64,000 nucleotides of DNA from an uncultured Poribacteria bacterium (GCA_951812525.1 OX638316.1:4998468-5062467), one strand, 5' to 3'. Counted from the first letter of the stretch, positions 50,510-60,057 are shown. Numbers and translations: made by a program. Notes: generated by a model from the sequence alone, not told the origin.

Positions 50510-51844
50510 TCATTCGTATGTTCGGTAATTCAGAACGGTTATGCGATTCGAGTCAATTTTAACATCTGGAAGGGATTCTCGTCGGCTGACCCGTCCGTTT
50601 GCATTTAAAAATGAGAAGTTAAGCGTATGGTTGCCTGCGGGAAGCGACATCCGCACCATATAAATCTGATTCGGAAGTGTCTTCCAAGAGCGTGTATCCG
50701 CCTGCTCGGTCACAACACCAGCAAGGTTCACAAGGAGCCCTAAAGCTTCATTCTCCTTGTTTGCCTTTCGGTAGAGCAAATATTTTCCTACAGCACGGAG
50801 TAAGGTTCGCAAGAGAATGCCAGGACGCTGAGCATTGAAGGTTTGAATTGCGATATTCTCCACATCTTCCACGATTATCCCCCTTGCCTTCGCCTCCGCA
50901 GTTGCAACTTCAACCCCGACGAAGTGAGGGCGATAGGAACTAATTGTCGGAATCGCGACGCGTAGAAGATATTCTAATTCGACATCCTCATAGATCCTTC
51001 CTTCGCGTCCCATAAGCGTCGGCACAAATTCTTTATCTTCCACATCGTCTTTTTTGAGGATAGGAAACATCAACGCCTCTTCACTCTTGGGCGGAACGTA
51101 GCCGCTCTCATAAAAGAGAACCAGTTCGCCATAGTTTTTGGGATGTTCAGGTGGTTCACCGTACTGCCTCCGATAACGCTCAAACTCATCGGTAAACCCG
51201 AGTCGGCGCGCCAATCGCACCAAGGAATAGCCGATGTCGTCTGGCATTTCCACACCGATTTTCTCGGCAGCGTTCTGATAGTATTCGGCGGCCTGCTTGT
51301 AGGAAATATAGGCATCATTCCACTCGCCTGCGGCTTCAAATAGTATACCAGAAAGGCATGCCAGAAACCCGGCACCGAAGAAATCATACTTTTCGTTTTC
51401 ACCCTTGAAGTAGTTGATCAGGCTCGTGGCACGACGGCATTCTACCAATGCTCCATCTAATTGACCTTGGTAGATATAGTTGAGCACCCGATAATAGTGA
51501 CTCAGAAGCCGTTCATATCGGGTACCGGTATATGGACGCAATTTGTCGGAGGTGACCAGCGAACCTACCTCTTTTGAAACACTTCTGGTATAGCGATCCT
51601 CTGCAATATCTCCCGCCTGATCAAAGGCTTCACTGCTTTCAGGAAAGTGATTGGCGTAATGAGCAACTAGTCCCAGTTCAAACTGGTAAGGGATATCCGA
51701 ATTTTTCGGTGCATGTTTCTGAAGATAGGTATAAGCATCCTCTGGCTGTCCGCTCTCCAATGGTTCTATGACTTCTTGAAACTTATAGCCGCCACAGCCT
51801 ATCATCAGAGAAATAACAAGCAGAAAGGGGAGTGTTTTGATCAT
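50510..51844 (-). CDS. COG3014-like TPR lipoprotein
   Basis: 444 residues. A lipoprotein signal ends LISLMIGC (lipobox, Cys about 17). The N-terminal half is made of TPR-like helical hairpins (YTYLQKHAP; AFDQAGDIAEDRYTR; YISYKQAAEYYQNAAEK). The C-terminal part is beta-rich (PAGNHTLNFSFLNANGRVSR). The family is commonly encoded next to LpoB-like lipoproteins, as here (51972-52640), suggesting a joint role at the outer membrane in cell-envelope assembly; this is by association only. Confidence 0.8.
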   Translation of the reverse strand: MIKTLPFLLVISLMIGCGGYKFQEVIEPLESGQPEDAYTYLQKHAPKNSDIPYQFELGLVAHYANHFPESSEAFDQAGDIAEDRYTRSVSKEVGSLVTSDKLRPYTGTRYERLLSHYYRVLNYIYQGQLDGALVECRRATSLINYFKGENEKYDFFGAGFLACLSGILFEAAGEWNDAYISYKQAAEYYQNAAEKIGVEMPDDIGYSLVRLARRLGFTDEFERYRRQYGEPPEHPKNYGELVLFYESGYVPPKSEEALMFPILKKDDVEDKEFVPTLMGREGRIYEDVELEYLLRVAIPTISSYRPHFVGVEVATAEAKARGIIVEDVENIAIQTFNAQRPGILLRTLLRAVGKYLLYRKANKENEALGLLVNLAGVVTEQADTRSWKTLPNQIYMVRMSLPAGNHTLNFSFLNANGRVSRRESLPDVKIDSNRITVLNYRTYE

Positions 51845-51971
51845 GTATTTTTATATTTTTAAACGAATAGCGGTAGGCGGGCACTGAGACCCGCCAAAAC
51901 AAGAACTATCAAACAGGAAGAAGGACAGAAATCCGTCATGTAAATCCACGGGGATGGTGTGACGGATTATC

Positions 51972-52640
51972 CTACAATTTAAATTTGTCGCGCCCGACGA
52001 ATTTTTTAATTTTTTTCTGACCGATCCAGATTTTCTCGTTTGTTTCAATGTTCGTCAGCGTGAGATCCGTTTGATAGAAAACGACTTGATCGCCTCCCTC
52101 ACGGTCTTCGATAGTGTTGATTTCACCCGTCATCATGTAATCGGCACCGAGCTCGCGTCCCATGCGTTTAATAGTTTCGATCGCAGCGAATTCCCCTTGC
52201 TGGGCACGTTCTTCGCGAATTTCGCTACGCTCACTCGCACTGGAGACGGTGCGGACCTTTCCAGAGTTGATAAAGGCACGTTCAATATCTGTTACAAACG
52301 TAGCGACAGGAATATGTTCCATACTCTTATTGCGAATGCCACCGACAATCACGACGGGTTTTCCACCGGTGCTTATACCATGATCGTTAATCCAAGGATG
52401 GTTTAAGCAGTCTCCAATGATCTCATTGGCAACCATACGCGAATCTGTGTCGTTCCAACGTCCAGAGAGATCAATTGTGGTATCGGCATCAACGCGGGTG
52501 ACCTGCTTGGAGGAGCTACAACCAGTAAAAAGCATTATTCCGGTGAGGAGAAAGCAGGCGATAAAGCAAATTTTGGATTGCCAGCTGCTCCGAAAGGCAG
52601 GGGCAGTGACGACAGGGGTAGTTGTCAAAATTTTATGCAT
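51972..52640 (-). CDS. LpoB-like penicillin-binding protein activator lipoprotein
   Basis: About 222 residues from the ATG at 52640, chosen because AAGGAG lies upstream; the longer frame to 52733 overlaps the end of thrS. The lipobox is MLFTGC after a hydrophobic signal. The mature part has LSGRWNDTDSRMVANEIIGD, VVIVGGIRNKSMEHIP, ADYMMTGEINTIEDR and EKIWIGQKKIKKFV, matching the LpoB domain (PF13036). In enterobacteria LpoB activates PBP1b; here only the domain is certain. Confidence 0.85.
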   Translation of the reverse strand: MHKILTTTPVVTAPAFRSSWQSKICFIACFLLTGIMLFTGCSSSKQVTRVDADTTIDLSGRWNDTDSRMVANEIIGDCLNHPWINDHGISTGGKPVVIVGGIRNKSMEHIPVATFVTDIERAFINSGKVRTVSSASERSEIREERAQQGEFAAIETIKRMGRELGADYMMTGEINTIEDREGGDQVVFYQTDLTLTNIETNEKIWIGQKKIKKFVGRDKFKL

Positions 52641-52732
52641 GTAGGTATGCTCCTTTTTGGGATAAGTTATTTTTTTTGTATATGTTGCGCGGGGCAGTCG
52701 CGACCCGAAGATCGCGACTACTAAACTACTCA

Positions 52733-54520
52733 TTAAAAATCTAAGTCGACTTCTTGAACAATTTTGTCAACGAAGGTATCAAGTGGCATTGCGCCAATGT
52801 CGCCCTCATCTCGACTACGGACACTGACGGTGCGGTTCTCCTGCTCACGTCCACCGATAATTAGCATATATGGGACACGTTGCAAACGGGCAAGACGGAT
52901 TTTCGCGCCAATTTTGTCGTCGCTGTTATCCAATGTAACACGGCATCCCTTTTGCAATAGAAGTTGCTCGACTTCTCCGGCATAGTCAACAAAGCGTTGA
53001 CTGATAGTCATTACGACACACTGGACGGGGGAAATCCAGGTTGGAAACGCCCCAGCATAATGTTCAATGAGCATCGCAATGAAACGTTCAAAACTACCAC
53101 AAATCGCACGGTGGATAACCACAGGTCGCTTTTCGGAGCCGTCTGGTGCGACATAGATAAGTTCAAAACGTTCGGGCAGCTGAAAATCGAGTTGGACAGT
53201 GGCACACTGTACGTCACGGTTCAATGAATCACGAACTTGAAAATCGAGTTTAGGACCATAGAACGCAGCCTCGCCAGGATCAATAGTGTACTCAACCTGA
53301 TTGTTTATCAACACATCTTCAAGAATCGTTTCTGCGCGGTTCCAGACATCAACATCGCCCATAAACTTCTCAGGGTTGCGTGTGCTTAAATCGCATCGGA
53401 ACGGCAAATCAAACGTGCCGTAGATACGACTGAAGAGTCCGAGAATACGCTCATACTCGTCAGCAATTTGGTCTTCAGTAACGAAGTTGTGAGCGTCATC
53501 TTGACACATTTGACGGACGCGCGACAAGCCGGTTAGCGTGCCTGTGGATTCGTTGCGATGTAAAACGCCTTGGTCGTGCAGACGGTAGGGCAAGTCGCGA
53601 TAACTATGGCGCGCACTTTTATAGATTAGCATGTGTGCCGGGCAGTTCATTGGTTTAAGGGCACTCACTGATCCACCGTCCTCGCTTTCGATGAGGAACA
53701 TGTCGTCTTTAAAGTGTTCCCAATGCCCAGAGGTTTCCCAGAGACTACTGTCATAGATGAGCGGTGTCCGTACCTCTTGATACCCTTCAGAGAGATAGAG
53801 TTTGCGTACCTTTTCAGACAAGAGATTATAGATGAAGGCACCTTTGGGCAGCCAAAAAGCACTGCCGGGAGATTCGGGATGCATCTGGAAAAGTTCCAAT
53901 TCGCGTCCCAATCTGCGATGGTCGCGTTTGGCGGCTTCTTCGCGCTGTGTCAAGTATGCCTGAAGGTCGGCTTTTGTCTCCCATGCGGTACCGTAAATTC
54001 GTTGTAACTGCTCGCGATTGCTATCACCGCGCCAATAGGCTCCAGAAACGCGGAGCAGCTTGAAATACCGGCATTCGCTTGTTTTGTCAACGTGCGGTCC
54101 CTTACAGAGATCAGTGAAATCGCCGTTGTGATAGATAGAGACACCCTCGTCAGCAACACCTTCATCGCTTGCACTGACTTCCCGATCGGAAATTCCGTCG
54201 ATTAATTCGAGTTTGAATTTCTGGTCCCGCTCACCAAACCATTCGCGGGCGTCGTCGTAGGTCCAGGTTTCCTGTTGGAAAAGCACATTGGCTTTAATCA
54301 TTGCCTTCATGTGCTTTTCGATTTCGGGAAAATCGTCGGGTGTAATGGGACGTGGTACTTCCATATCGTAATAGAACTCGTTTTCAATCGGGGGTCCGAT
54401 TGCGAGTTTAACGGTATGTTCACCATCTGGAAATAGTTGTTGGACGGCATACGCCATGATATGCGCGGTTGAATGGCGTAGGCGTTGTAAGTAGTCTTCA
54501 GGTTGATTGGATTCACGCAT
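52733..54520 (-). CDS. thrS: Threonyl-tRNA synthetase without TGS domain
   Basis: 595 residues. It begins directly with the editing domain (LRHSTAHIMAYAVQQLFPDG), so the ~60-residue N-terminal TGS domain of typical bacterial ThrRS is absent. The editing-site residues are present (HSTAH; CRYFKLLRVSGAYWRG). Class II core: motif 2 RVRQMCQDDAHNFV, zinc ligands in MNCPAHML and motif 3 HRAICGSFERFIAMLIEHY. The anticodon-binding domain ends the protein. No start upstream restores a TGS domain. Essential for charging tRNA-Thr. Confidence 0.95.
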   Translation of the reverse strand: MRESNQPEDYLQRLRHSTAHIMAYAVQQLFPDGEHTVKLAIGPPIENEFYYDMEVPRPITPDDFPEIEKHMKAMIKANVLFQQETWTYDDAREWFGERDQKFKLELIDGISDREVSASDEGVADEGVSIYHNGDFTDLCKGPHVDKTSECRYFKLLRVSGAYWRGDSNREQLQRIYGTAWETKADLQAYLTQREEAAKRDHRRLGRELELFQMHPESPGSAFWLPKGAFIYNLLSEKVRKLYLSEGYQEVRTPLIYDSSLWETSGHWEHFKDDMFLIESEDGGSVSALKPMNCPAHMLIYKSARHSYRDLPYRLHDQGVLHRNESTGTLTGLSRVRQMCQDDAHNFVTEDQIADEYERILGLFSRIYGTFDLPFRCDLSTRNPEKFMGDVDVWNRAETILEDVLINNQVEYTIDPGEAAFYGPKLDFQVRDSLNRDVQCATVQLDFQLPERFELIYVAPDGSEKRPVVIHRAICGSFERFIAMLIEHYAGAFPTWISPVQCVVMTISQRFVDYAGEVEQLLLQKGCRVTLDNSDDKIGAKIRLARLQRVPYMLIIGGREQENRTVSVRSRDEGDIGAMPLDTFVDKIVQEVDLDF

Positions 54521-54774
54521 TGTGATCTACTCTCATATATCAAATCATGTAGGTTTAAAAATTGTTCACAATAGACTTAACGTCTTTTCGTGTACGGTGT
54601 TTACGATAATTATTGTAACCCATCCGATGGAGAAATGCCAATTATTTTCACAAGGCGACGATGGAATAGTGTTATGTTGGATATCGCTATATGGATTTAG
54701 GAAATGTGCTGACTGAAATAAGAAAATGTTTTGGAAGTGTGAAGGGTTATAGGACTCCCCTCAACCCAACCTAT

Positions 54775-54992
54775 GAGAATCCTGAATTTCATAGTTTTCA
54801 CAGTAAACCGGAGAAATGACGGTTTTGGAAAAATGCTATAAACATAGGTGGTGACTGGGTTTTTGGCGATTATGGGAATGGTCAGTTTCATAAGGTACTA
54901 TGAAAATTACATAGGTAAAGATACTGGTGAACATACTGGTGAACATACTGGTGAACATACTGGTGAACATACTGGTGAAAGTACTGGTTTAA
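54775..54992 (-). repeat. Composite repeat element, copy 2 (12-bp array plus conserved block)
   Basis: Six 12-bp units (ATACTGGTGAAC, last two degenerate) at 54921-54992 adjoin a conserved block at 54836-54916 and a further patch to about 54775. Read on the minus strand, block and patch match 8206-8340; the minus-strand frame ends NRQKPSHHLCL at the same stop position as copy 1. Confidence 0.65.
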
Positions 54993-54993
54993 A

Positions 54994-55052
54994 TGTAAAG
55001 CTAAGACAAATTTTGCTTGAATAGCACAATTTGGAGATCCGCCCTACAGGAG
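54994..55052 (+). repeat. TGTAAAGCTAAGACAAATT dispersed repeat
   Basis: Copy of the repeat seen at 10817, 32575 and 63212, here with imperfect AAATTTTGCT/AGCACAATTT arms and a GATCCGCCCTACAGGAG tail. Confidence 0.65.
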
Positions 55053-55132
55053 TGAGAGAAGCGTCGGGAAATGGAAAGCAAAGTGAGAAGGGTCGGGATC
55101 AGGAGATCCCTCCCACAGAAGTGAGAGAAGAG

Positions 55133-55206
55133 TGGGCGGTACAGGACTTGAACCTGTGACCTCTTGCATGTCAAGCAAACGCTCTAGCCACCTGAGCTAA
55201 CCGCCC
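55133..55206 (-). tRNA. tRNA-Val (GAC)
   Basis: Cloverleaf on the minus strand: acceptor GGGCGGT/ACCGCCC, D-arm GCTC...GAGC, anticodon stem TTTGC/GCAAG around TTGACAT (anticodon GAC), T-arm ACAGG-TTCAAGT-CCTGT. The discriminator is A and CCA is not encoded. Confidence 0.95.
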
Positions 55207-55224
55207 ATTTATCGAGAGAGATGA

Positions 55225-55299
55225 TGGAGGTGGCGGTCGGAATCGAACCGACGAATAAGAGTTTTGCAGACTCTGGCCTTACCACTTGGCTACGCCACC
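55225..55299 (-). tRNA. tRNA-Cys (GCA)
   Basis: Minus-strand cloverleaf with acceptor GGTGGCG/CGCCACC, anticodon loop CTGCAAA (GCA), T-arm GTCGG-TTCGATT-CCGAC, discriminator T and encoded CCA at the 3' end. Confidence 0.95.
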
Positions 55300-55308
55300 G
55301 GAAGAAGA

Positions 55309-55383
55309 TGGAGCGGGAGACGAGATTTGAACTCGCGACCTCCACCTTGGCAAGGTGGAGCTCTACCACTGAGCTACTCCCGC
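55309..55383 (-). tRNA. tRNA-Gly (GCC)
   Basis: Minus-strand cloverleaf with acceptor GCGGGAG/CTCCCGC, D-arm GCTC...GAGC, anticodon stem CCACC/GGTGG around TTGCCAA (GCC), T-arm GCGAG-TTCAAAT-CTCGT, encoded CCA. Confidence 0.95.
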
Positions 55384-55527
55384 ATCACTTTGACAATCCA
55401 CACAGAAAGATTCTACGGAATCAAAAGCGTATATAGTTTACCATACTTGCGCGTGAATGTCAAGTTAATTTTTTATTAAAATAGCAGAAATATAAATTTA
55501 TGTCAAAAATTATTCACACGCCTTAAC

Positions 55528-56733
55528 TTACGTCCGATAATCGGCGTTAATTCGGATATAGTCGTAGGAATAATCGCAGGTCCACATCGTAATTTCAGTG
55601 TCCCCAGCACGAAGATCGATGGTGATGCGCACGGGATCTTGCGAGAACAAGCCGGTCGCCTTGTCCTCATCGTATCCTGCATCCATTCCGTCCTTGACGA
55701 GTCGATAATCGGCGAGCCAGACATCGACCTGATATGGGTCGAATTCTGCGCCGGATTTACCTATCGCCATCATGATACGACCCCAATTGGCATCGTTCGC
55801 GAAAACAGCGGTTTTGACGAGCGGTGACTCGGCGACAGCGCGGGCTGCCTTTTCCGCATCATCGCGATTTTTGGCGTGTTTAACAACTACTTCAACAAGC
55901 TTGGTTGCGCCTTCCCCGTCGCGAGCGAGCATCTTCACCAATTCAGTGCAGACAAACAGCAGCCCCTCACAAAATGCTTCGTAATTTTCCCCGGCTGCTT
56001 CAACAATATCGGTATTACCCGCCCGTCGGGTTGCGAGGATTAGGACAGTATCATTTGTGCTACGATCTGTGTCAACGGTTAAGAGGTTATAGGTATCATC
56101 TACAACGCGATTTAAGGCTGTCTGGAGCGTTTCGGCGTTAATTCGGGCATCCGTTGTCAGATAGGAGAGCATGGTCGCCATATTCGGTGCAATCATACCA
56201 GAACCTTTTGCAATTCCGGCAATCCTCACTGGTGCACCATTAATCTCTACCTCTATAGAGACAGATTTCGGGTGTGTATCGGTCGTCATAATCCCTTCAG
56301 CGGCATCACTTCCACCTTCGGTGCTGAGTGCGCTTGCAGCAGTTTGAATCCCGCTCTCGATTTTGTCCATGGGCAACTGCTGCCCGATAACACCGGTTGA
56401 GGAGACGAGAACAAGACTTGCATCTATGCCGAGTTGCCCGGCTGTTGCAGCAGCCATCTGTCGTGCGTTCGCCATACCGACTTCGCCGGTGCAAGCGTTG
56501 GCGTTTCCGCTATTGACGATAACGGCTTGTGCCTGTCCGTCGCTGAGGTGCTCGCGGCATACCAAGACGGGTGCAGCGGTAACGCTATTCTTTGTAAAGA
56601 CACCGGCGGCGGTTGCGGGGGTATCGGTAACGATGAGTGTCATGTCCTTTGCATCTGCTGCTTTAATACCTGCGTGAACACCTGCTGCACGGACCCCTTG
56701 AACAGCGGTAATCCCACCTTCTATCTGTTTCAT
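55528..56733 (-). CDS. argJ: Bifunctional ornithine acetyltransferase / N-acetylglutamate synthase
   Basis: 401 residues from the ATG at 56733 (AAGGAG 6 bp upstream). It recycles the acetyl group from N-acetylornithine to glutamate in arginine biosynthesis. Landmarks: GGITAVQGVRAAGVHAGIK, VNSGNANACTGEVG, SSTGVIGQQLPMD, the autocleavage site KGSGMIAPNMATMLSYLTTD (nucleophilic Thr in ATML), DTDRSTNDT and ANDANWGRIMMAIG. No other arg genes are nearby. Length is normal. Confidence 0.95.
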   Translation of the reverse strand: MKQIEGGITAVQGVRAAGVHAGIKAADAKDMTLIVTDTPATAAGVFTKNSVTAAPVLVCREHLSDGQAQAVIVNSGNANACTGEVGMANARQMAAATAGQLGIDASLVLVSSTGVIGQQLPMDKIESGIQTAASALSTEGGSDAAEGIMTTDTHPKSVSIEVEINGAPVRIAGIAKGSGMIAPNMATMLSYLTTDARINAETLQTALNRVVDDTYNLLTVDTDRSTNDTVLILATRRAGNTDIVEAAGENYEAFCEGLLFVCTELVKMLARDGEGATKLVEVVVKHAKNRDDAEKAARAVAESPLVKTAVFANDANWGRIMMAIGKSGAEFDPYQVDVWLADYRLVKDGMDAGYDEDKATGLFSQDPVRITIDLRAGDTEITMWTCDYSYDYIRINADYRT

Positions 56734-56818
56734 GAAACGCTCCTTAGGAAAAAATGTAGGGTAAATTATAATACATTTGGCTGGAATTGTCAAGTTAGTT
56801 GTCAGTTGTCGATTGCGG

Positions 56819-56905
56819 ATTGTCTGAATCAAGATTTTCAGGATTTTAGGATTTGCAAGATAGATTGGGCAGGGAAAAGTCGGGAACCGGAGTTCCCTCC
56901 TACAG
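56819..56905. repeat. TGTCTGAATC repeat followed by a GCGATC-family variant
   Basis: TTGTCTGAATCAAGATTTTC-type repeat at 56819-56862, then GTCGGGAACCGGAGTTCCCTCC at 56879-56905, whose arms GGGAAC/GTTCCC have co-varied from the GCGATC form while keeping the hairpin. Confidence 0.6.
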
Positions 56906-56942
56906 AAGTGCTAAATGCCCCTAGGATTGGTTTGATTTTCAC

Positions 56943-56970
56943 TTGACATTCGCTTGGATGTGCGTATAAT
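56943..56970 (+). promoter_or_regulatory. Sigma70-type promoter
   Basis: TTGACA at 56943-56948, 16-bp spacer, TATAAT at 56965-56970 (a second TATAAT at 56975-56980). Serves the oxidoreductase at 57015. Confidence 0.7.
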
Positions 56971-57014
56971 TAGGTATAATCTTTTCTATGAACTTCGGAC
57001 TTTGGAGATGTACT

Positions 57015-58016
57015 ATGGCAAAAATACGGATGGCACAATACGGTACTAAACATGGACATGCAAGTGGGAAGCTGCAGGCGATGCTTGTAAATCCTGATGT
57101 TGAAGTTGCGGGGGTGTTTGAACCCGACACGGAACAACGCGCAAAGCTTCAAAATAACGGCGGCAGATTTGCTGATGCCCACTGGTATACCGATGCTGCG
57201 GAGATGCTCAATGATGATAGCATCGTTGCAATCGCTTCGGAAGGAAACAACGCAGAAAGTTTGGATCAGACTGAGGCGATTGTGAACGCTGGTAAGCACG
57301 CCTGGTATGACAAACCGGCGGGTGAAAACTGGGAACAGTGGCAACGGGTCATTAATACTGCCCAAGAAAAGTCCCTACTGGTCCAGATGGGGTATATGTT
57401 GCGGTATCACTCCGCCTTTAAGCAGGTTGCTGAGTGGGTAAAATCAGGTTTCTTAGGCGATGTTTTTTCGGTTCGCGCGCACATGTCAACCAACATCCCT
57501 CACGAATCACGCAAGCGCATTAGTCAACATGTCGGCGGTATCTTTTTTGATTTAGGTGGACATGTACTCGATCAGGTCCTGTGGCTTCTCGGACGACCGG
57601 AAAAGGTGACCTCTTTCCTCCGAAACGACGGAGGTTCGCTGGAACCCTTCAAAGACAATACATTGACGGTGTATGAATTTGAAAACGCAATGGCATTCAT
57701 ATCAATCTCTGCTTTGGAACCACGTCCGGTTGCCCGTCGGTTCGAGGTATACGGTAGCGCAGGGAGTGCTATCATCGTTGAACCCTTTGAGCCGGGGTTG
57801 AAGATTCGCCTTTGCTTAGAGGAAGCAAAAGGCGGATATGCAGAAGGTGAACAGGTCGTCGAGATAGATGGTGAAAGCCGTCAACGGACCTATGAACTGG
57901 AGCTTGATGCGTTTTTGGCGACGATCGCAGGGACACAAGCCCCGGATCGTCCTGTATCTCATGAATTGCTGGTGCAGGAGACGCTCTTGCGAGCGACAGG
58001 GGTTATCAAGGACTAA
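57015..58016 (+). CDS. Gfo/Idh/MocA family oxidoreductase
   Basis: 333 residues from the ATG at 57015 (GGAG 8 bp upstream). The N-terminus is atypical, RMAQYGTKHGHASGKLQ in place of the GxGxxG loop, as seen in a subgroup that may bind cofactor differently. The family lysine is in WYDKPAGEN (DKP for EKP). The C-terminal domain has GGIFFDLGGHVLDQVLWLLG. It is paired with a convergent ThuA gene; ThuA and Gfo/Idh/MocA proteins are often neighbours in sugar-utilisation loci. Confidence 0.88.
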   Translation: MAKIRMAQYGTKHGHASGKLQAMLVNPDVEVAGVFEPDTEQRAKLQNNGGRFADAHWYTDAAEMLNDDSIVAIASEGNNAESLDQTEAIVNAGKHAWYDKPAGENWEQWQRVINTAQEKSLLVQMGYMLRYHSAFKQVAEWVKSGFLGDVFSVRAHMSTNIPHESRKRISQHVGGIFFDLGGHVLDQVLWLLGRPEKVTSFLRNDGGSLEPFKDNTLTVYEFENAMAFISISALEPRPVARRFEVYGSAGSAIIVEPFEPGLKIRLCLEEAKGGYAEGEQVVEIDGESRQRTYELELDAFLATIAGTQAPDRPVSHELLVQETLLRATGVIKD

Positions 58017-58078
58017 ATCGAAGAAAGTATGGTCTATGTTAATAGATCGGATAAGGATTCTGCTTAAATAAACGAAAC

Positions 58079-58099
58079 GGCGCGCGAATAGCGCGCCGT
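58079..58099 (-). terminator. Intrinsic terminator between convergent genes
   Basis: CGGCGCGC (58079-58086) and GCGCGCCG (58092-58099) with GAATA loop. On the minus strand it is followed by TTTCGTTTATTT, so it best serves the ThuA gene. Confidence 0.65.
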
Positions 58100-58110
58100 A
58101 GAGATAGGAG

Positions 58111-58776
58111 TTAGTCTTCCAATCCCGCCGCCCATTTGATACACCCGATGATGTGTTCGTGGAACCATTTTTGATCCCATAACTCATCAGGATGGCCAAG
58201 TGCTGTATACATCACCCGCCCTTTACCGTAAGTATGACACCATCCGAGGGCATAATCGTGGTCTTCGCGGTTGCCGCGGGAAAGGTCAATAGAATCATTG
58301 TCCAAGCGCATGAGTACCCGCGTTTTGTTGCGATCCCAGTTTCTGAAGGTATAAATTTCATCAACGACTTTGAAACTGCTGCCGAGCATACGCGTTGACG
58401 GGTGGTTGGAATCTTCGACGATAACATTCACTTCTTGGTGCCACGGGTGTCCAGCGAAATAGCCGCCGAGCATCTCGCCGTATTCGGGCCAATCGTAGCA
58501 GGTATCTGTAGCGTTATGGATGCCAAAGAAGGCTTTTCCGTTGCGTACGAAACTCAGGAGTGCCTCTTTTTGCGCATCGTCAAACGATAGATTACCGGTC
58601 GTTGCGAATGCAACCATGTCCTGCTTTTCAAGATTTTCAGCGTTAATCAGTTCGCAACGGTGTGTTGTGACAACATTCCAACCGTTTTCTGCACCAATCT
58701 GTTTCAGTGTTACTTCCGCATTCGGTAGATAAGTGTGCTCAAAGCCAGCAGAATGGCGCAACATGAGAATGTTCAT
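58111..58776 (-). CDS. ThuA domain protein
   Basis: 221 residues of the trehalose-utilisation (ThuA, PF06283) family, with a class I glutamine amidotransferase-like fold. Landmarks: NILMLRHSAGFEHTYLP, DMVAFATTGNLSFDDAQKEA, FFGIHNATDTCYDWPEYGEM, GGYFAGHPWHQEVNVIVED and GRVMYTALGHPDELW. No catalytic Cys nucleophile elbow is evident, as usual for the family. Probably linked with the adjacent oxidoreductase in sugar metabolism. Confidence 0.9.
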   Translation of the reverse strand: MNILMLRHSAGFEHTYLPNAEVTLKQIGAENGWNVVTTHRCELINAENLEKQDMVAFATTGNLSFDDAQKEALLSFVRNGKAFFGIHNATDTCYDWPEYGEMLGGYFAGHPWHQEVNVIVEDSNHPSTRMLGSSFKVVDEIYTFRNWDRNKTRVLMRLDNDSIDLSRGNREDHDYALGWCHTYGKGRVMYTALGHPDELWDQKWFHEHIIGCIKWAAGLED

Positions 58777-59106
58777 AGAAAACTCCTTTTTGATGGCTGT
58801 TAACTATTGGCCATTGGTAGTTAGCGTCGGAGGAACGGTAGCCTGTCTTAAGTTGTCAGTTTTGGGTTAAAGAGATTTTTGACTTACCTAAGCCACCTTT
58901 TAGCGAATAACCAATATGGGAACCGCCAATTGAACAACCTGATAAATTTTTAAAGCGAAATATCTTGCGTTATTATACAAAATAACAGGAAAAAATGTTA
59001 AACTATTTTGTGGTGTATCGTAACATACAGTCACGCGCCCGCGCTAATGTCGGTCAGTAAGGTTTGAATACCCATCTATAAGATTGAATCAGTCAGGAGA
59101 ATGAAC
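58777..59106. other. Intergenic region, repeats and upstream region of the Mrp gene
   Basis: Short GTTAACTATTGGCCATTGG-type repeat units to about 58870, then AT-rich DNA with a GTTATTATACAAAATAAC palindrome near 58969. AGGAGA lies just before the Mrp start. No convincing -35/-10 pair. Confidence 0.45.
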
Positions 59107-60057
59107 ATGAGATTTTTAAAAAAAGGCGACAGTAAAAAACCGGAACCTCCATCAACTTCAACAGCAAAAGAGCATCCAGAATTGAAGGTGATTAGCGGTT
59201 CACAAATCCCTGGACGGCAAGCACAACAACCGAATCCACAACAACAACCGCAGCAACAGAATATCACGTTACCAAACATAAAACATAAAATCGCAATTGC
59301 GAGTGGAAAGGGTGGTGTAGGGAAATCGACTGTCGCCACGAACATGGCAATTTCGCTTGCAAACGCCGGTGCGAAAGTCGGTTTGATGGATGCTGATGCT
59401 TATGGACCGAGTATCCCAACGATGATGGGAATTCAAGAACGTCCCCGAACGAGTCCAGAACGCAAACTTGTACCGCTGGTTCGGCACAATATTAAACTGA
59501 TGTCAATCGGGTTCATGGTGCCCGAAGAACAGGCGATGATCTGGCGGGGTCCAATGTTACACAGCGCGATCCGTCAATTTCTGAGTGACGTAGAATGGGG
59601 TGAACTTGATTATCTGATTATTGATCTGCCCCCTGGGACAGGAGATGTTGCCTTATCTTTAACACAAGCAATCCCCCTGACTGGAGCAGTTATTGTTACG
59701 ACGCCACAAGATGTTGCACTTGCGGACGTGCGGCGCGGTGTGGCAATGTTTGAACGCCTCGGTGTGCCGATTTTGGGCATTATCGAGAATATGAGTTACT
59801 TTCTCTGCCCGCACTGTAACGAAAAGACTGAGATTTTCAGCGCGAACGGTGGTAGGAATACGAGTGAGCGATTTGGTGTTGCATTCTTAGGGCAGATTCC
59901 GCTTGATGCTGAAGTTTGTACGGCTGGGGACATCGGGGTCCCGATCGTCGCTGGGAATCCAGATTCTCCGCAATCGGAAGCGTTTGGTGATACAGCGAAC
60001 GAATTGGTAACGGTTCTGGAGGAGAGTGGTGAGGAAGACGAATTGACGATTCTTTAG
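59107..60057 (+). CDS. mrp: Mrp/NBP35-family Fe-S cluster carrier ATPase
   Basis: 316 residues from the ATG at 59107; AGGAGA is 6 bp upstream, whereas the ATG at 59101 is too close to it. The N-terminal ~55 residues are a low-complexity Pro/Gln linker (QQPNPQQQPQQQ) replacing the usual DUF59 domain. The deviant Walker A is SGKGGVGKST, followed by DADAYGPSIPTMMG, DYLIIDLPPGTGDVALSLTQ and the cluster-binding CPHC. It loads and delivers Fe-S clusters. Confidence 0.93.
   Translation: MRFLKKGDSKKPEPPSTSTAKEHPELKVISGSQIPGRQAQQPNPQQQPQQQNITLPNIKHKIAIASGKGGVGKSTVATNMAISLANAGAKVGLMDADAYGPSIPTMMGIQERPRTSPERKLVPLVRHNIKLMSIGFMVPEEQAMIWRGPMLHSAIRQFLSDVEWGELDYLIIDLPPGTGDVALSLTQAIPLTGAVIVTTPQDVALADVRRGVAMFERLGVPILGIIENMSYFLCPHCNEKTEIFSANGGRNTSERFGVAFLGQIPLDAEVCTAGDIGVPIVAGNPDSPQSEAFGDTANELVTVLEESGEEDELTIL

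Noticed and set aside
54521..54774. T-box or ThrRS leader
   Set aside because: No T-box core sequence (TGGNACCGCG) and no terminator-antiterminator pair were seen upstream of thrS.
54921..54992. Possible CRISPR or origin iterons
   Set aside because: The 12-bp units abut without spacers and no DnaA boxes or replication genes are near; the partner locus has a different unit.
55184..55479. Short open frames with protein-like sequence such as RRDLNSRPPPWQGGALPLSY
   Set aside because: They overlap the tRNA genes; such false proteins are a well-known translation of tRNA sequence.
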